Source: Diabrotica undecimpunctata (lineage: Eukaryota > Arthropoda > Insecta > Coleoptera > Chrysomelidae). From it: a DNA stretch of 64,000 nucleotides. Shown one piece after another: positions 43,094 to 53,977 of the stretch. Below the pieces are notes generated by a model. That model worked only from the letters and a program-made list of their open reading frames with translations, did not search any database and was not told where the DNA came from. Position numbers and translations under genes: made by a program. The stretch spans positions 83,466,917-83,530,916 of the forward strand of contig NC_092803.1 of the NCBI RefSeq assembly GCF_040954645.1, in the 5' to 3' direction. Position 1 is the stretch's first letter, and each line of letters opens with the position of its first letter.

Positions 43094-45085
43094 ATCCAAC
43101 TACTAGCCTCAATAACAGTTCATCGGGTGGTAATCAAAATCAAATACCTATCAAACTGCATGTAGATGCTGAATTTACAACGAGTGAGACTGAATCAGAA
43201 CCATTTGGAACAGAGAGTGATGATAATTACATTGCCACTGAAGATGAAAGTAGTGAGGATGAAGTATTAGTAAAAAACCAAGATGGAAAAAAGCTAGTCC
43301 AGAAAAATGGAAGAAGAATAATGCCAAACAGAACAGATCGTTAAGTATTCCCTACGTAAGTAAAACTGGTATAAAAAGTCCAAAAAAACCAAAAAAGGTC
43401 AACTGCAAAAACTGTAAATTTCAGTGTTCAACCAGTTTTTCTGAAGAAGAACGTGACAAGTTATGCGCAAGTTTCTGGAAGTTACAGTATGAAAGGCAAA
43501 AGGACTTTATTCTATCTTGTGTTTCGTGGACTAAGCCAAAATATCGAAGGGTTCGTACTGAAACAGGCACTAAGAAGGAAACATCTAGGAAATATCATTT
43601 CCAGAAGAATGAGCACAGAATTCAAGTGTGCAAAGTATTCTTTCTTAAAACTCTTTGCATTAGCCACGGGCCTGTGGATACAGCTTTGAAGGGAGCAAAT
43701 GAACATGGATTGTTTGCTATTTCAGATAACAGAGGTCATCATGTTCCATCTAACAAAACATCTGAAGACATGATAGTAATAGTAAGAGAACATATTGCCA
43801 GCTTTCCTGCGATGGACTCCCATTATTGCAGAAAATCTTCAAAGCAACAGTATCTAGATCCAAGTTTATCAATTTCCAAGATGTATGACTTATACGTCAA
43901 TAAATGCAAAGAAGATAATAAACCATACGTTTCCGAAATTACTTATCGTCGTATATTTGGGAAAGAATTTAATTTATCTTTCTTTCACCCCAAAAAGGAT
44001 CTTTGTGAAGTATGCGAGAAACACAAAAAGAAATTAATATCGGATGAAGATTACACAGCTCATATTGCGCGACGTGACGAAGCAAATCAACTCAAGGCCA
44101 ATGACAAGGTTAGAGCAAATGCAGATACTAATTTTATAAGTGCAACTTTTGATCTACAAAGCGTTTTAAATTTTCCAACTTCGGCCGTTTCTCAAATGTA
44201 TTATACAAGGAAGTTATGTGCCTACAATTTGACTATTTATGAAGCTGCGAAACTCAATAATGCTCACTGCTTTTCTTGGACGGAATTAAATGGTCAAAGG
44301 GGAAGTTGTGAAATAGGAACTGCGTTACTCTGCTGGATAAAAAGTATTCCAACTACTATAAAAGAAATTAGTGTTTTTCTGATAGCTGCAGTGGACAGAA
44401 CCGAAATCAATTTATTTCTGCTCTCTTTCTGTATATTGTACACCACATGCATTTTGATGTTATCCAACATAATTTTTTGGAGAAAGGGCACACATACATG
44501 GAAGTGGACTCAATGCATTCTGCAATCGAAAAAGCAAAGAAAAATGTATGCATCTTTACACACAATGACCTTTTAAACATTTTCCGACTTGCACGTTCTA
44601 ATCGCAATAAAAATAAAAGTTGTAGTCCCTATAATGTTCAAGAATTAAGATTTTCTGATTTCATTGACTTAAAAGCTCTAGCAAATACCTTAATTAAAAA
44701 TAAAAGCAAAGATGAGAAAGGAAACAAGGTTGAATGGCTAAGAATAAAATGCATGAGGTATGAAAAGGCTAATCCAGGATGTATTTTATTTAAATACAGA
44801 CCTTCAGAGACCGAGTTTCATGTGCTTCGGGTAGCTGGAAGAGGAAGACCAACAGCAACGGCGATGGATCTACAGCCATTATATAAATCGTTGTTACCAA
44901 TAACGGAAAAGAAGAAAAACAGTTTGCTTAAACTTATAACAAGTAGCATAATTCCGCCTGAATATCATGATTGGTACAAGTCTTTGCCTGTGAATAATAA
45001 GGCGCTTGATAGAGTTCCAGAACCAGCAGTATCAGATTCAGATAGCGATATTGATATTGATTATTTTATTGTATGTAAGCAATAA
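43094..45085 (+). pseudogene. Transposase-like protein of an uncharacterised family, exon 2, two single-base frameshifts
   Basis: A long reading frame of about 660 codons, broken only twice. It begins acidic and serine-rich (SEDEVLVKNQDG). After a one-base loss in a run of six A near 43272 it reads SPEKWKKNNAKQNRS and CKNCKFQCSTSFSEEERDKL. It continues through YVSEITYRRIFGKEFNLSFF, HPKKDLCEVCEKHKKK (CxxC) and DLQSVLNFPTSAVSQMYYTR. At about 44371 one extra T in a five-T run breaks the frame exactly before SDSCSGQNRNQF. The rest is FLEKGHTYMEVDSMHSAIEK and a C-terminus ending in SDSDSDIDIDY. The DxxxGQN, GHTYMEVDS and E residues look like a DDE/RNase H-type active site. Similar proteins are abundant and unnamed in arthropods. 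Probably a transposase; a host gene is less likely. Confidence 0.65.
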
Positions 45086-45360
45086 ACATCTATACTACAA
45101 ACAATTTTTTTTATTTTTATCGGTTCTTACGTTAGTTTTACCATGTCAAGTTAGACATGCTCAAGTCATATTGGTTAATTTTATCTTACATCGGAAGTGA
45201 CCAAGTCATCTTTATTGCATTTTTGTTAGTGTACCATAAGAGTTATTTTATTATTAACTAAAGTATTTGCCTCTAGATGACTAACCCTCGAAACATAAAA
45301 CCTTAAAAACATAAAACCGACGATATGTGTATATATATATACACATACATATACACATAT

Positions 45361-45387
45361 AAAAACACACTGTGCCAGTGTGTTTTT
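45361..45387. repeat. Perfect 12-bp hairpin
   Basis: AAAAACACACTG (45361-45372) and CAGTGTGTTTTT (45376-45387) pair perfectly across a three-base loop. It resembles an intrinsic terminator, but that class is not relevant in a eukaryote; likely transposon debris. Confidence 0.7.
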
Positions 45388-45706
45388 TTAAAATATTTTG
45401 TTTTTATTTCTACACTTTACTGTTAATATGTTTTTTTACGTACAATGTGACGGGTTTTTCTAGTGCTTCGCAGTAGTTTTTATCCATTTTTTTCACCTTT
45501 AAAGTCATCTTTTTCTTATGGTTATACATGAATTCGACTACATATGAACATTTAAGCTAATATTACAACTTTAATATTGTTACCACGGATACTAAGAGAA
45601 TGGTGTGTTTGTTTTACACCTTAACTTTCTTCACTCACCATTCGTAAGTTATTTTCCATGTTTTTTTATATTCTTACCTACCACCTTTGCATTCTTTTAG
45701 ATTGAA
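45388..45706. other. No recognisable gene
   Basis: AT-rich sequence leading up to the PLE-tail-like motif at 45707. Confidence 0.4.
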
Positions 45707-45741
45707 CTGATGAAGCTTGTAAATTAAATAAGCGAAACGTC
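45707..45741 (+). ncRNA. Candidate hammerhead-ribozyme core (orphan PLE tail)
   Basis: CTGATGA (45707-45713), a stem GCTT/AAGC (45715-45718 with 45730-45733) and GAAACGTC (45734-45741) reproduce the order and core boxes of Penelope-associated hammerheads, including an exact CUGAUGA. No PLE coding sequence is left beside it, so it is an isolated 3'-end relic. Confidence 0.5.
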
Positions 45742-45835
45742 TTCAAATATAGGAATGGAACTGTGATTTCCTTTTATTATTTCTCCTTTGACCGATATCC
45801 TCGTGACCAAAAGATTTATTTTTTTGAACTTACTT

Positions 45836-45840
<5 letters not shown>

Positions 45841-45882
<42 letters not shown>
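45841..45882. repeat. (AT)n microsatellite
   Basis: TA run flanking the left end of the mariner-like element. Confidence 0.95.
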
Positions 45883-45883
<1 letters not shown>

Positions 45884-45887
<4 letters not shown>

Positions 45888-47875
45888 TTTCGAATTTATT
45901 TTGCGGAACATAGGAATTTTATAACAATACAATGATTAGCTGATTTACAATTAACCAGTGTAAATTTCAATATACCGTCGCGATGTTTTATAATTAATTT
46001 ATTTGTTCGACTGGACTCCCTCCTTAGTCGATATTTTTCGACTGCTGCGCACGTGCGCATGTTACCAAATGCAAACGACCATCGCACAATAAAATCTCGC
46101 ATCTCACCAAGCCGCCAGTATAAAAACGGAACACAGGTAGGGTACCTACATGTCAATTCGCCAAAAAATTATTTTACCTAAAAAAATTTGTTATATTTTA
46201 TTGACAAAATGGCATGAAAAAAAAGTAGATTTCTAAAAATTAAAATAAAAACGAATTCCAAAAATAACATAATAATAATATTAAAAAAAAATTCAACGTA
46301 ATAGAGGTTCAAATATTCCACCTCCTTCCGCAGAGCAAAAACCAAATCTGTTGTACAAAGATACTCTCATATCTCTGAGCAGTTCGGGTCTTATGCTTCC
46401 ACAAAGATGAATCATTTTGTCCCTCAATTCCACTAAATTTCGGGCTCTTTTAAAACCATGTCGATAAACACTTGCTTTTAAATATCCCCAAAAAAAATCA
46501 TTTGGGGATAAGTCTGGTGATCTGGGAGGCCACTTGATCGTACCACGAGAAGAAATTAATTTATTTCCAAAAATTGTTTCTAAATAATTTTGAACTGCTC
46601 GTGTATTGTAAGCAGGACAGCCGTCTTGCTGAAAGCAAATATCGTCAAAATTGACAGAAAGTAATTGAGCTGCTGCAATAATTTGATTTTGCAACAATTC
46701 TAAATCTTTATTTCCTGTTAAATTACCATCAATAAAAATGGACCGACGATATAGTCCCCCAAAATACCTGTCCAAACATTAAGTTTTTGGGGATATTGTG
46801 TTCGTACTTGAAAACTCAAGTGCTTATTATGCCGAGACCAATATCGTACGATAGAAGGATTATGTTTCCGATGTAACGAAAATGTCGATTCATGGGTAAA
46901 CAAAATGTTTTTTTTAATGTTCATTATCATTTTGTTTATTCATCATCAGTTCACAAAATTCCATGCGTTTGAAATTGTCCTCGGCTAATAACTCTTGAGT
47001 TGTTGAAACTTTAAAACAATGGTAACCATTTCGTTTCAAAATATTCCTGACAGTCCTATCATTCATGTCAACTTTTTCAGAAATAGTTTTGCTTGAACAA
47101 GGATCACTAGTTTCAGCAACACTACAAACATCAATTTCCCTATTTTGCCGAACTTCGTTGATTATTTTCTCTAGTGGTATATCCGTACATTTTCGACAGT
47201 TTTACACACAACCAAACGATTCAAATTTTTTAATAATACGACTAATAGTTGATTGTGTCGGTATTGGCCTATCTTCATAGGCACAAGTAAATAAATTTAT
47301 AATGTCACGGTATGAGTTGCCCCCAAAATACCATTTTAAAATTTGTACTTTTTCTTCGTTTGTATACATGGTTTATGGTTAGAAACACTACTTTAATTTC
47401 AGCTTATGGCGTTATAATGAGAACCAAAGGGCAAATGTATTTAATTTGCTCGGACAGTGATGTTCCTTGGGACTGTTGCCAAATCGGTAGATACCTTCTG
47501 AAAAAATCTGTAGATTTCGATATAGCATATACATCCTTTTAAATTTTAAATTATCAATAATATTTGGAATAATAAATGTAATAAACTATACACTAACCAA
47601 TTTAAATAATATGTAATGAATACAACCAAAATTGTTTTTAATAAAAAATTATTATTATCCGCACAAAAACACAGAAAATCGGTGGACGATACAACAGTGT
47701 CGACGTATGCATGCCGAATACGCTACAAATCGCGAAAGAGCAGCAATCCAGTGGAACAAACATATTATTTATAAAACATCGCGACGTTTTATTGAAATTT
47801 ATACTGGGTAATTCCAAATCAGGGGATCTCAGTAATTGTATTAAAAATCCCTATGTCCCGTTGAAAACTTTCCAA

Positions 47876-47878
<3 letters not shown>
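45884..47878 (-). mobile_element. mariner/Tc1-like element with long terminal inverted repeats
   Basis: About 115-130 bp at the left (45903-46020) match the inverse complement of 47746-47860. The best conserved block is TAAATTTCAATATACCGTCG at 45961 against the inverse of 47782-47801. The encoded transposase is on the minus strand. Both ends run into TA repeats, so the element seems to have inserted in a TA microsatellite and the TA duplication cannot be recognised. The terminal repeats are diverged and the gene is broken. Confidence 0.75.
46293..47369 (-). pseudogene. mariner/Tc1-like transposase, broken
   Basis: The frame starts at an ATG at 47369 (MYTNEEKVQILKWYFGGNSY, an N-terminal HTH). 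A TAA at 47202-47204 interrupts it after about 55 codons. Later blocks are SEKVDMNDRTVRNILKRNGY (second HTH), ILFTHESTFSLHRKHNPSIV (where FTDES would carry the first catalytic D; here it is H), ICFQQDGCPAYNTRAVQNYL (second D) and WPPRSPDLSPNDFFWGYLK (third acidic residue). Frameshifts separate 46718-46930 from 46293-46775. Inactive copy of the insect family with WPPRSPDLxPxDFFLWG. Confidence 0.85.
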
Positions 47879-47879
<1 letters not shown>

Positions 47880-47918
<39 letters not shown>

Positions 47919-47925
47919 AATATAA

Positions 47926-47959
<34 letters not shown>

Positions 47960-47962
47960 ATT
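47880..47962. repeat. (AT)n microsatellite
   Basis: TA run with interspersed TTTATAAATATAAATA on the right of the mariner-like element. Confidence 0.95.
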
Positions 47963-47995
47963 ATTATAAATAAACTATTATTCCAAATAAGTAAT

Positions 47996-48376
47996 AGGAG
48001 CTTATGAAATTCCTTGGGCAGACTGCCTCCGACCCTATATAGGCCAAACAAATCGTAGAATCCAAAATAGGATTTATGAATATTCCATTTGTGTTCGCAA
48101 TTCAGACTCAATTTCAGCTCTAAAGATGACGGCATACGATTAACTTCGACTTAGACAACTCTCATAATGAAAATACTGTCCGCTCCACCCGTCAATCACA
48201 ATCCTACTGTCAGAAATGTTCGCGACAACCCCCGCGTCAATCTCCTCGCCAATCCCCACGCTGGTTACCACGCCAACCTCCACCTAAGCCACGTCACCAT
48301 CGACGGTATAAATGAACCGTCCTCTATTCCCAGCACCAGTAAGGCTTTTATTAGTGATCAGTGTAGTAGTGTCTAG
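47996..48376 (+). pseudogene. Penelope-like element fragment (same family as 10.8-11.9 kb)
   Basis: GAGCTTATGAAATTCCTTGG...CTATATAGGCCAAACAAATC is a close copy of 11402-11455 (GIY-YIG start). After an internal deletion (from TCAGCTCTAAA near 48124) it continues with the C-terminal tail NVRDNPRVNLLANPHAG-like repeats and HVTIDGINEPSS, matching 11700-11870. The ribozyme-like tail is missing. Confidence 0.8.
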
Positions 48377-48399
48377 TATTTCAATGTACTAACAATGTA

Positions 48400-49510
48400 T
48401 TTCAAGTAAACAATTAAAGACAATTAAGTTTTCGAAATATGCGGGTAGGAAACTCATTATCCCGTACGGTACATAGTAGATAGTTTAAATCTACCTTTGT
48501 ATTAAGATTCTTAAAAATAGATAAGAATTTGATTATTTGTATAAAATAGAATAAGGATACGGAATTTTATTTCTTTCTTGGAATTCCATAAAGACAAAAG
48601 ATACGTAAATTTGAAAATTTGTTTAGATTAAGAAGAGAGGTAGTTTTGGGTAAATAATGCAACATGATTGAAAGTTGGTTTTGATTGGATGGAAAATTAA
48701 TTGTGGGGGAATGATTTGGAAGTCGAAGAATGAATGGGGAGAGTGTGGCAGTGTGTTTTGTTCGATCGAAAGGAGAAGTCCAGTTTGGAGTGCAGTGTAC
48801 TAAAAAAGGGAAAGGTCGGTTTGTGTTTAAAAAGTTACAAGCATCATCAAACAAATCGTGGAACGAGTAATAGGTCAAGTCGAGAGATGATATAAATCCT
48901 TGAGTCTAAAATATCCATTATTGTGTTAAGTGCTTCAAAAAGTTGAAAGACTGCATCAGGAGAAAGCCGGAACGAGTATGGTACGAAGCAGTAAAAGGAA
49001 AGGAGAACAAAATTTAGCAGAGGAGCAGAGACATTCTGGGAAAACGTCAACGAGTTTTCCTTTGATCGCAACACCAGCAAATAAGGAAACGTGTTAGGGG
49101 TGAAGACATGGTAGAATCATCAGCAAAGGTTAGTCGTTTTCTGTTATGATATGAATGTATTTTTGTTCGTATTAAATACCACATTTTATATATCAAGAAA
49201 ATTGAACATCGAGAACATTCTGTAAAGCAGAAGTAGAGAGATTCACAGTTATTGATTTAAAAAATTTTGGAGACAAAGAGAAATAAGATTTTTTTTTTGT
49301 ATATGTTTATATTAAATAATAAAGATAGGAGAATAAATAAAATTTGTAATATTGAATATCGATTTCTGTTTTGATAAAATAAACGATTTTTATAATTTCT
49401 AGTTGAAATCTATTATTATATGTGTATTATTTTGATTTTCTTTTATCTATCCCTATAAGGAAACCACTGAGCAATATTTGAAGCCACAAAAGTAACTAGT
49501 GATAGGATCA
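48400..49510. repeat. Possible second copy of the 2.6-3.6 kb dispersed repeat
   Basis: Non-coding. Short stretches (GTGGAACGAGTAATAGGTCA near 48860; CCCTATAAGGAAACCACTGA near 49451) echo 2640 and 3520 in the same order and direction. No ends or coding function are visible. Confidence 0.35.
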
Positions 49511-49622
49511 TACATCCCTGAGATTTATATTTTGTTCATGTTTTGCTTTAATTAATTAGTGAACTAATTAATTGATTAATTAATTGAAGTAGATTACGTC
49601 TATAAACATCAATAGAGTCAAA

Positions 49623-49624
<2 letters not shown>

Positions 49625-49673
<49 letters not shown>
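49625..49673. repeat. (AT)n microsatellite, insertion site of second gypsy element
   Basis: TA run immediately left of the LTR; TA sequence also follows the right LTR at 55383-55391, so the element lies in a TA microsatellite. Confidence 0.95.
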
Positions 49674-49677
<4 letters not shown>

Positions 49678-49680
<3 letters not shown>

Positions 49681-51081
49681 GATATTTAAAGTCTTGGTGC
49701 GCCAAGCAATAATTAGCTAATTAATTTTTTTGATTAATTAAAATTATCTAGATGATATGATTATGACTTTATCACAATTTTTAATTCTTTTATCTCAGGG
49801 TTAAATTCGTGCTTCAATATCTATGCTATTACATGTGAAAGGTAAGGTCCAGAGAATACCGGAATAATAAAAAAACACATATGATCTAACACTATATATT
49901 GAAATAAAAATAATGAAATAATTCACACTCAAACGTTTTCAATAAACAAACCTCATATAAGGATTCTCAAAATTATGTTCTCCGTACGTGAACAATCAAA
50001 ATTAATGGTACAAACAATATTAATTGAAATCTCAAAATCCCAAACTATTCTAACTCTCCTAATCAAAATATTTATATCCTTTCTAAATTACGTGTAAAAA
50101 TTGTGTTATCAATAAAAGAAAAAAAATTGCAGAAAACAAAAATATCTCTCTCTGATGATGAGTGGTCCAAATCCTTGTTCCTTGTAGACTGTATTATCTC
50201 CTCTCAACCGCTCCCTATGTAATCAGCAATCTTACACAGATTGTTGCAAGTATATCGTCCTTAATGATCTCCTTCAAAAGCACAAATCATTCAAATTATG
50301 ATAGCCTTTCTCCTCTCGATAAACTGAATCTCTCGTTGGCCCGAGTGAAAAATGACTCTTGGAATATCTTCTCTTTACGATAAACTGAATCTCTCGTTGG
50401 CCTGAACAGTGACTCTTGGAATATAAGTAGAGAAATATGACTTACAATATTTTGCTGCTTCAGCTTCTGTCAGATACACTAAATCCACAAAAACTCACTA
50501 ACATTCAACACTACTGCTTGCTACATTTCAGGAACCGCCAGAGAACAATCACTGTTCCTCTTACAGATTTGGAAAACCAACTGCCTATCTTTTTTCTCTC
50601 CTCAATCTCGCTAAACTTTTTCCTACATACTTATCCCACCTTTTTATATCTCCGCCAATCAAAACTCGTCACAATTCCCCCATTTTTTCATTTCGATAAC
50701 AAACAAATTTTTACCTATAATTATAAATTTCCTAAAACTTATTTACAAATAATATTTTTCTATAATTCTTAAAAACTAACAAAAACCTCTTTCTATAATC
50801 CCTTCTATTGTCTTTAATCACTGCATTAATGTATTTTGAAAAACCCCGTTCAATTCTTTGGCTGTCACTTAAACTTATGCGGGTCACTCAAGTATAACAA
50901 AGAAATAATTTCTGTATAGCTTACATTTTGTTTAGTATAGGAAATCCAAGGATTTAATAACTTTCCTTCTCCGAAATGTTTGTTGGATATTATCCTACTT
51001 ATCTGAATTATTTTAATGTTTTTGAACTTTGAAATATTTTTAAACAAACCAATATTTTTCTCGATTTTACATATCATAACA
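49678..51081 (-). repeat. 3' LTR of non-autonomous gypsy-type element
   Basis: A 1404-bp repeat matching 53978-55382 with only scattered substitutions (for example CAAAATTATGTT versus CAAAATTTTGTT near 49970). Confidence 0.92.
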
Positions 51082-51093
51082 AATCCCCGCCAT
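51082..51093 (-). other. Probable polypurine tract
   Basis: Minus-strand ATGGCGGGGATT adjoins the 3' LTR; it is purine-rich but shorter and less pure than that of the first element. Confidence 0.5.
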
Positions 51094-51176
51094 TTGATCT
51101 GCCGAAAACTCTTTGTTAAATTTTAAAAATGACAAAAGTTTTCTAGGATCAAATTATTTCACTATGTTATTAAAAT

Positions 51177-53570
51177 CTACTTATGATATTGACAAATGTC
51201 GTGAATGTTAAAATACCCCGTATATTGCCTGTCTTTATACGGGATTGGATATATTTTCGTTTTAAATTTTTCCAAGTATTTTCCCTTAAAAGAAAGTTCA
51301 TAATTTTTAACCACTTGATTTACTTTATTAACAAAATCTCCATGGTTTCCTAAAATCTTCTCTATTTTCTTCTCCATGTTTTTTCCACAATTTATTTTTC
51401 TTTCATCCACCTTTTGTTCACATGTGTTCACTGTCCATAATACTTCTTCACAAAATTCTGGATTCTCGTCCATCAGTGCCATTTTTTCTTCTGTTTTCTT
51501 TTTATCCTCTAATTCCCTTTGGTATTCCGAGCACCATGTTTCTATTCCTTTCATTTCTCTGATGATACCTTCTTTTTCTTCCTGCTTCCATTCTGTTTTA
51601 TCGTCGGTTGCCAACAATTCTTCTGTACCTTCTATTTCCTGTTTTTCTCTGGTCTCCATCTTATTTTCCTGCTTTCTTTTCGAACTCTTCTTCTTTTTCT
51701 TCCTTCTCTTTTTCTTTTCTGTTAGATCTTGTTCTTGTACTTTCGGTTTATCCTCTACAGTCATATCGATTTCTTTGCGTTTTTCCTGTGCATTGATCCT
51801 TCCAGAATTTGTTTTCCTATCTGTTTGCTTTTCTTCTCCTGTGTTGTCTGGTTCTGCTCTGATTTCCAGTTTATTTTCCGAAAAATTTATGGTGATATCT
51901 TTTTTTCTCAATTCATCAATTCCCGCTATCATATCATGATTTAAATCTTCAATCACCACACATTTCATAATATGGAATTTGTTTCCCACTCTTATCTGTA
52001 CTCCCAAGCCTTCGTTTACTGTCGTCAAATTTTTATTGTTTGCACCCACTAAATCAACCCTAGGAATCTTATACACAAATCTGTCCAAATTTAATTCTTT
52101 TACTAGTTTTTTATTGATTAGCGATATCTCCGATCCAGAATCAATCACAATTTTAATCGCTTTATGTTTTATAAATGCATCTAAAAATATTAGATTAGAA
52201 TTAGAAATTTGTCTGTCGTTTCCTATTGCTACATGATTCATCTCCCTTCTATTTTGTTGTTGGAAGCTCTGGTTATTTCTATCGTTCCTTTGTTCGTTAG
52301 TATTCCTATTCGGAGGATTTTGTGCATCTCTATTCCTGTTGTGATTTTCATATGTTCTCTGTTGTGTGTCATTCCTGTTATCGTAATTTTGTTGTCTATT
52401 GTAATTATTGTAATTTCTCGGCCTATATTCGTTTGTTGATCTGGGATGTCGGTTTCTCTGGTCATAATTTGATGAATACCTTCTTTCCGGTCCATTATAT
52501 TGGTCATGTTGTCTTCTATTTCTCATTTCTTTTCTTTTCGCTTCTTTTAATTGTAGGAATTGGCACAAACTATCAATATCTTGATAGTTTCTCAAAATCA
52601 CGTGATCTTCCAACGTTTCCTCAAAATGTCTGCTGATCATTTCTACCAGCTGTTCGGTAGAATATTTGTATTCTAGATATTTTGAATTGTTATATATCTG
52701 CAAAGCATATCTTTCTTCAGATATTCCCATTTTTTCGTGATATTTTCCATTCTGTAGCTCTTGGTTGATTTCTCTCTGTTTATTTTTCCCCCAGAAATAG
52801 TTGCGAAATTTATTTTCAAAATCTGTCCAATTTTCAAACTCATCTTCCTTGCTTTCATACCATAACGCTGCTCCTTCTTTCAAATGGTTTCTAATTGTTT
52901 CTTTGCAATCGTCAAAATATCTAATATGTTGTAATTTGGTTTTCAAATTTTTGACAAACGGTACTGGGTGTGTTTTCCGAATATCCCCGCCAAATTGTAT
53001 TTTCGCCTCGCTTGTTCCATGGATGATAACTTCTTTTCTCTCTACCCCTCTTAGTTCAATTTCTGCCATTTGTTTTTCATTTTGCTTTAATCTTCTTTCT
53101 ACTTCCTTCCTGTCTTCTTGTAGCGCATTTTCAAATTTTATTTCTAATCCCTCCAAATTATCTTTAATTCTCATTTCTTGTTCTTTCATATTATTTTTAA
53201 TTTCATTAATCTCTTCTATTTGTTGTATCAGTTCTTTCTTTATCCCCTCAACACATCCTTTAATTTCCTGTTCATAGTTTTCCAGACGTTGCTCTATATT
53301 GCTCATTGTTTGTTTTGTTTCCCGTTGGTTTTCTTCCATTGTTTGTTTTGTTTCATCCATTATGTGTTTTGTTTCCAGTTGATTTTTATCCATTTTTTGT
53401 GACTGGAGTTGCATTAGTTGTAATATTTTATCTATTCCTTATAGTTCTTTTCTCTCCTCAACTATTGTCACATTTCCTTCATTATCCGATACTTCTTCCA
53501 AAATTGTTTCATCTTCTCTGTTATCCTCCTTCCTTTCCTGCATTTTATTTTTTCTCCTTGTGACAGACAT
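51177..53570 (-). CDS. gag: Gag-protease polyprotein of non-autonomous gypsy-type element (one in-frame stop)
   Basis: The uninterrupted frame covers 51177-53414 (745 residues). The same frame continues upstream to an ATG at 53568-53570 near the primer site, broken once by TAA at 53439-53441. The N-terminal region is a long charged coiled coil (MQLQSQKMDKNQLETKHIMD). A gag/capsid-like domain follows (IRYFDDCKETIRNHLKEGAA, then LWYESKEDEFENWTDFENKF), then an asparagine/arginine-rich segment (NNYNRQQNYDNRNDTQQRTY). The aspartic protease has IVIDSGSEISLINKKLVKEL (DSG active site). Next is a very lysine/glutamate-rich region with KKKRRKKKKKSSKRK, and a C-terminal stub. No CCHC knuckle is seen; the basic region may replace it. 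Confidence 0.85.
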
Positions 53571-53954
53571 GTTGTTACTTTTTGTTATTGTTTTTGTCCC
53601 CGCCAAATGTGAAATTTTTCAACACTCTATATGTTTAAGAACCCGACAATATTTCTCCCCAAATGTATTAAATTTTCACGACAAATATCGAATATGCAAT
53701 CAGTAAAATTCAAATAATTCAAAATAAATATCAAATGTACGATTGGTAAAGAAAATAAAATCAAATAATTCAATAGCAGTAAATATCCACTAACTACGAT
53801 CAATCAATAAATCAAATTTATATTCCCTGGAAAAATTGTCAAAATACTTTCAAATTCAAATTCCCTCAATGTTATATGTTTTTATCTCTGGATCACCTGT
53901 ACTTATTCCAGATCTCTTTCCCTTCCTTCAAATGTAAAGCTGCGATATTTTCAA

Positions 53955-53972
53955 GCCCCACGTTGGGCGCCA
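53955..53972 (-). other. Primer-binding site, tRNA-Lys type
   Basis: The minus strand reads TGGCGCCCAACGTGGGGC next to the 5' LTR. This is the known 18-base site complementary to the 3' end of tRNA-Lys(1,2), as used by several retroviruses and retrotransposons. Confidence 0.88.
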
Positions 53973-53977
53973 GTTAT

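Larger units (their letters stand above)
42706..45207 (+). mobile_element. Putative DNA transposon carrying an intron-containing transposase-like gene
   Basis: The gene at 42.74-45.09 kb is bracketed by inverted copies of GACTTGGTCACTT: 42706-42718 on the plus strand and the inverse complement of 45195-45207. Two more copies of GTGACCAAGTC-like sequence lie outside on the left (42527-42537, and CTGACCAAGGC near 42695). No target duplication is evident at these limits, so the exact ends are uncertain. The 2.5-kb size and single-gene content fit a cut-and-paste transposon. Confidence 0.5.

Noticed and set aside
45361..45387. Intrinsic transcription terminator
   Set aside because: A good hairpin with T run, but the window is eukaryotic, where this class of terminator does not apply.
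48567..49080. Minus-strand open frames as upstream prominin exons
   Set aside because: No splice signals in the right phase and no resemblance to prominin; the region looks like a dispersed repeat.
51376..51939. A 187-codon plus-strand frame rich in Ser, Phe and Leu
   Set aside because: It is the antisense shadow of the lysine/glutamate-rich part of the gag-protease gene.
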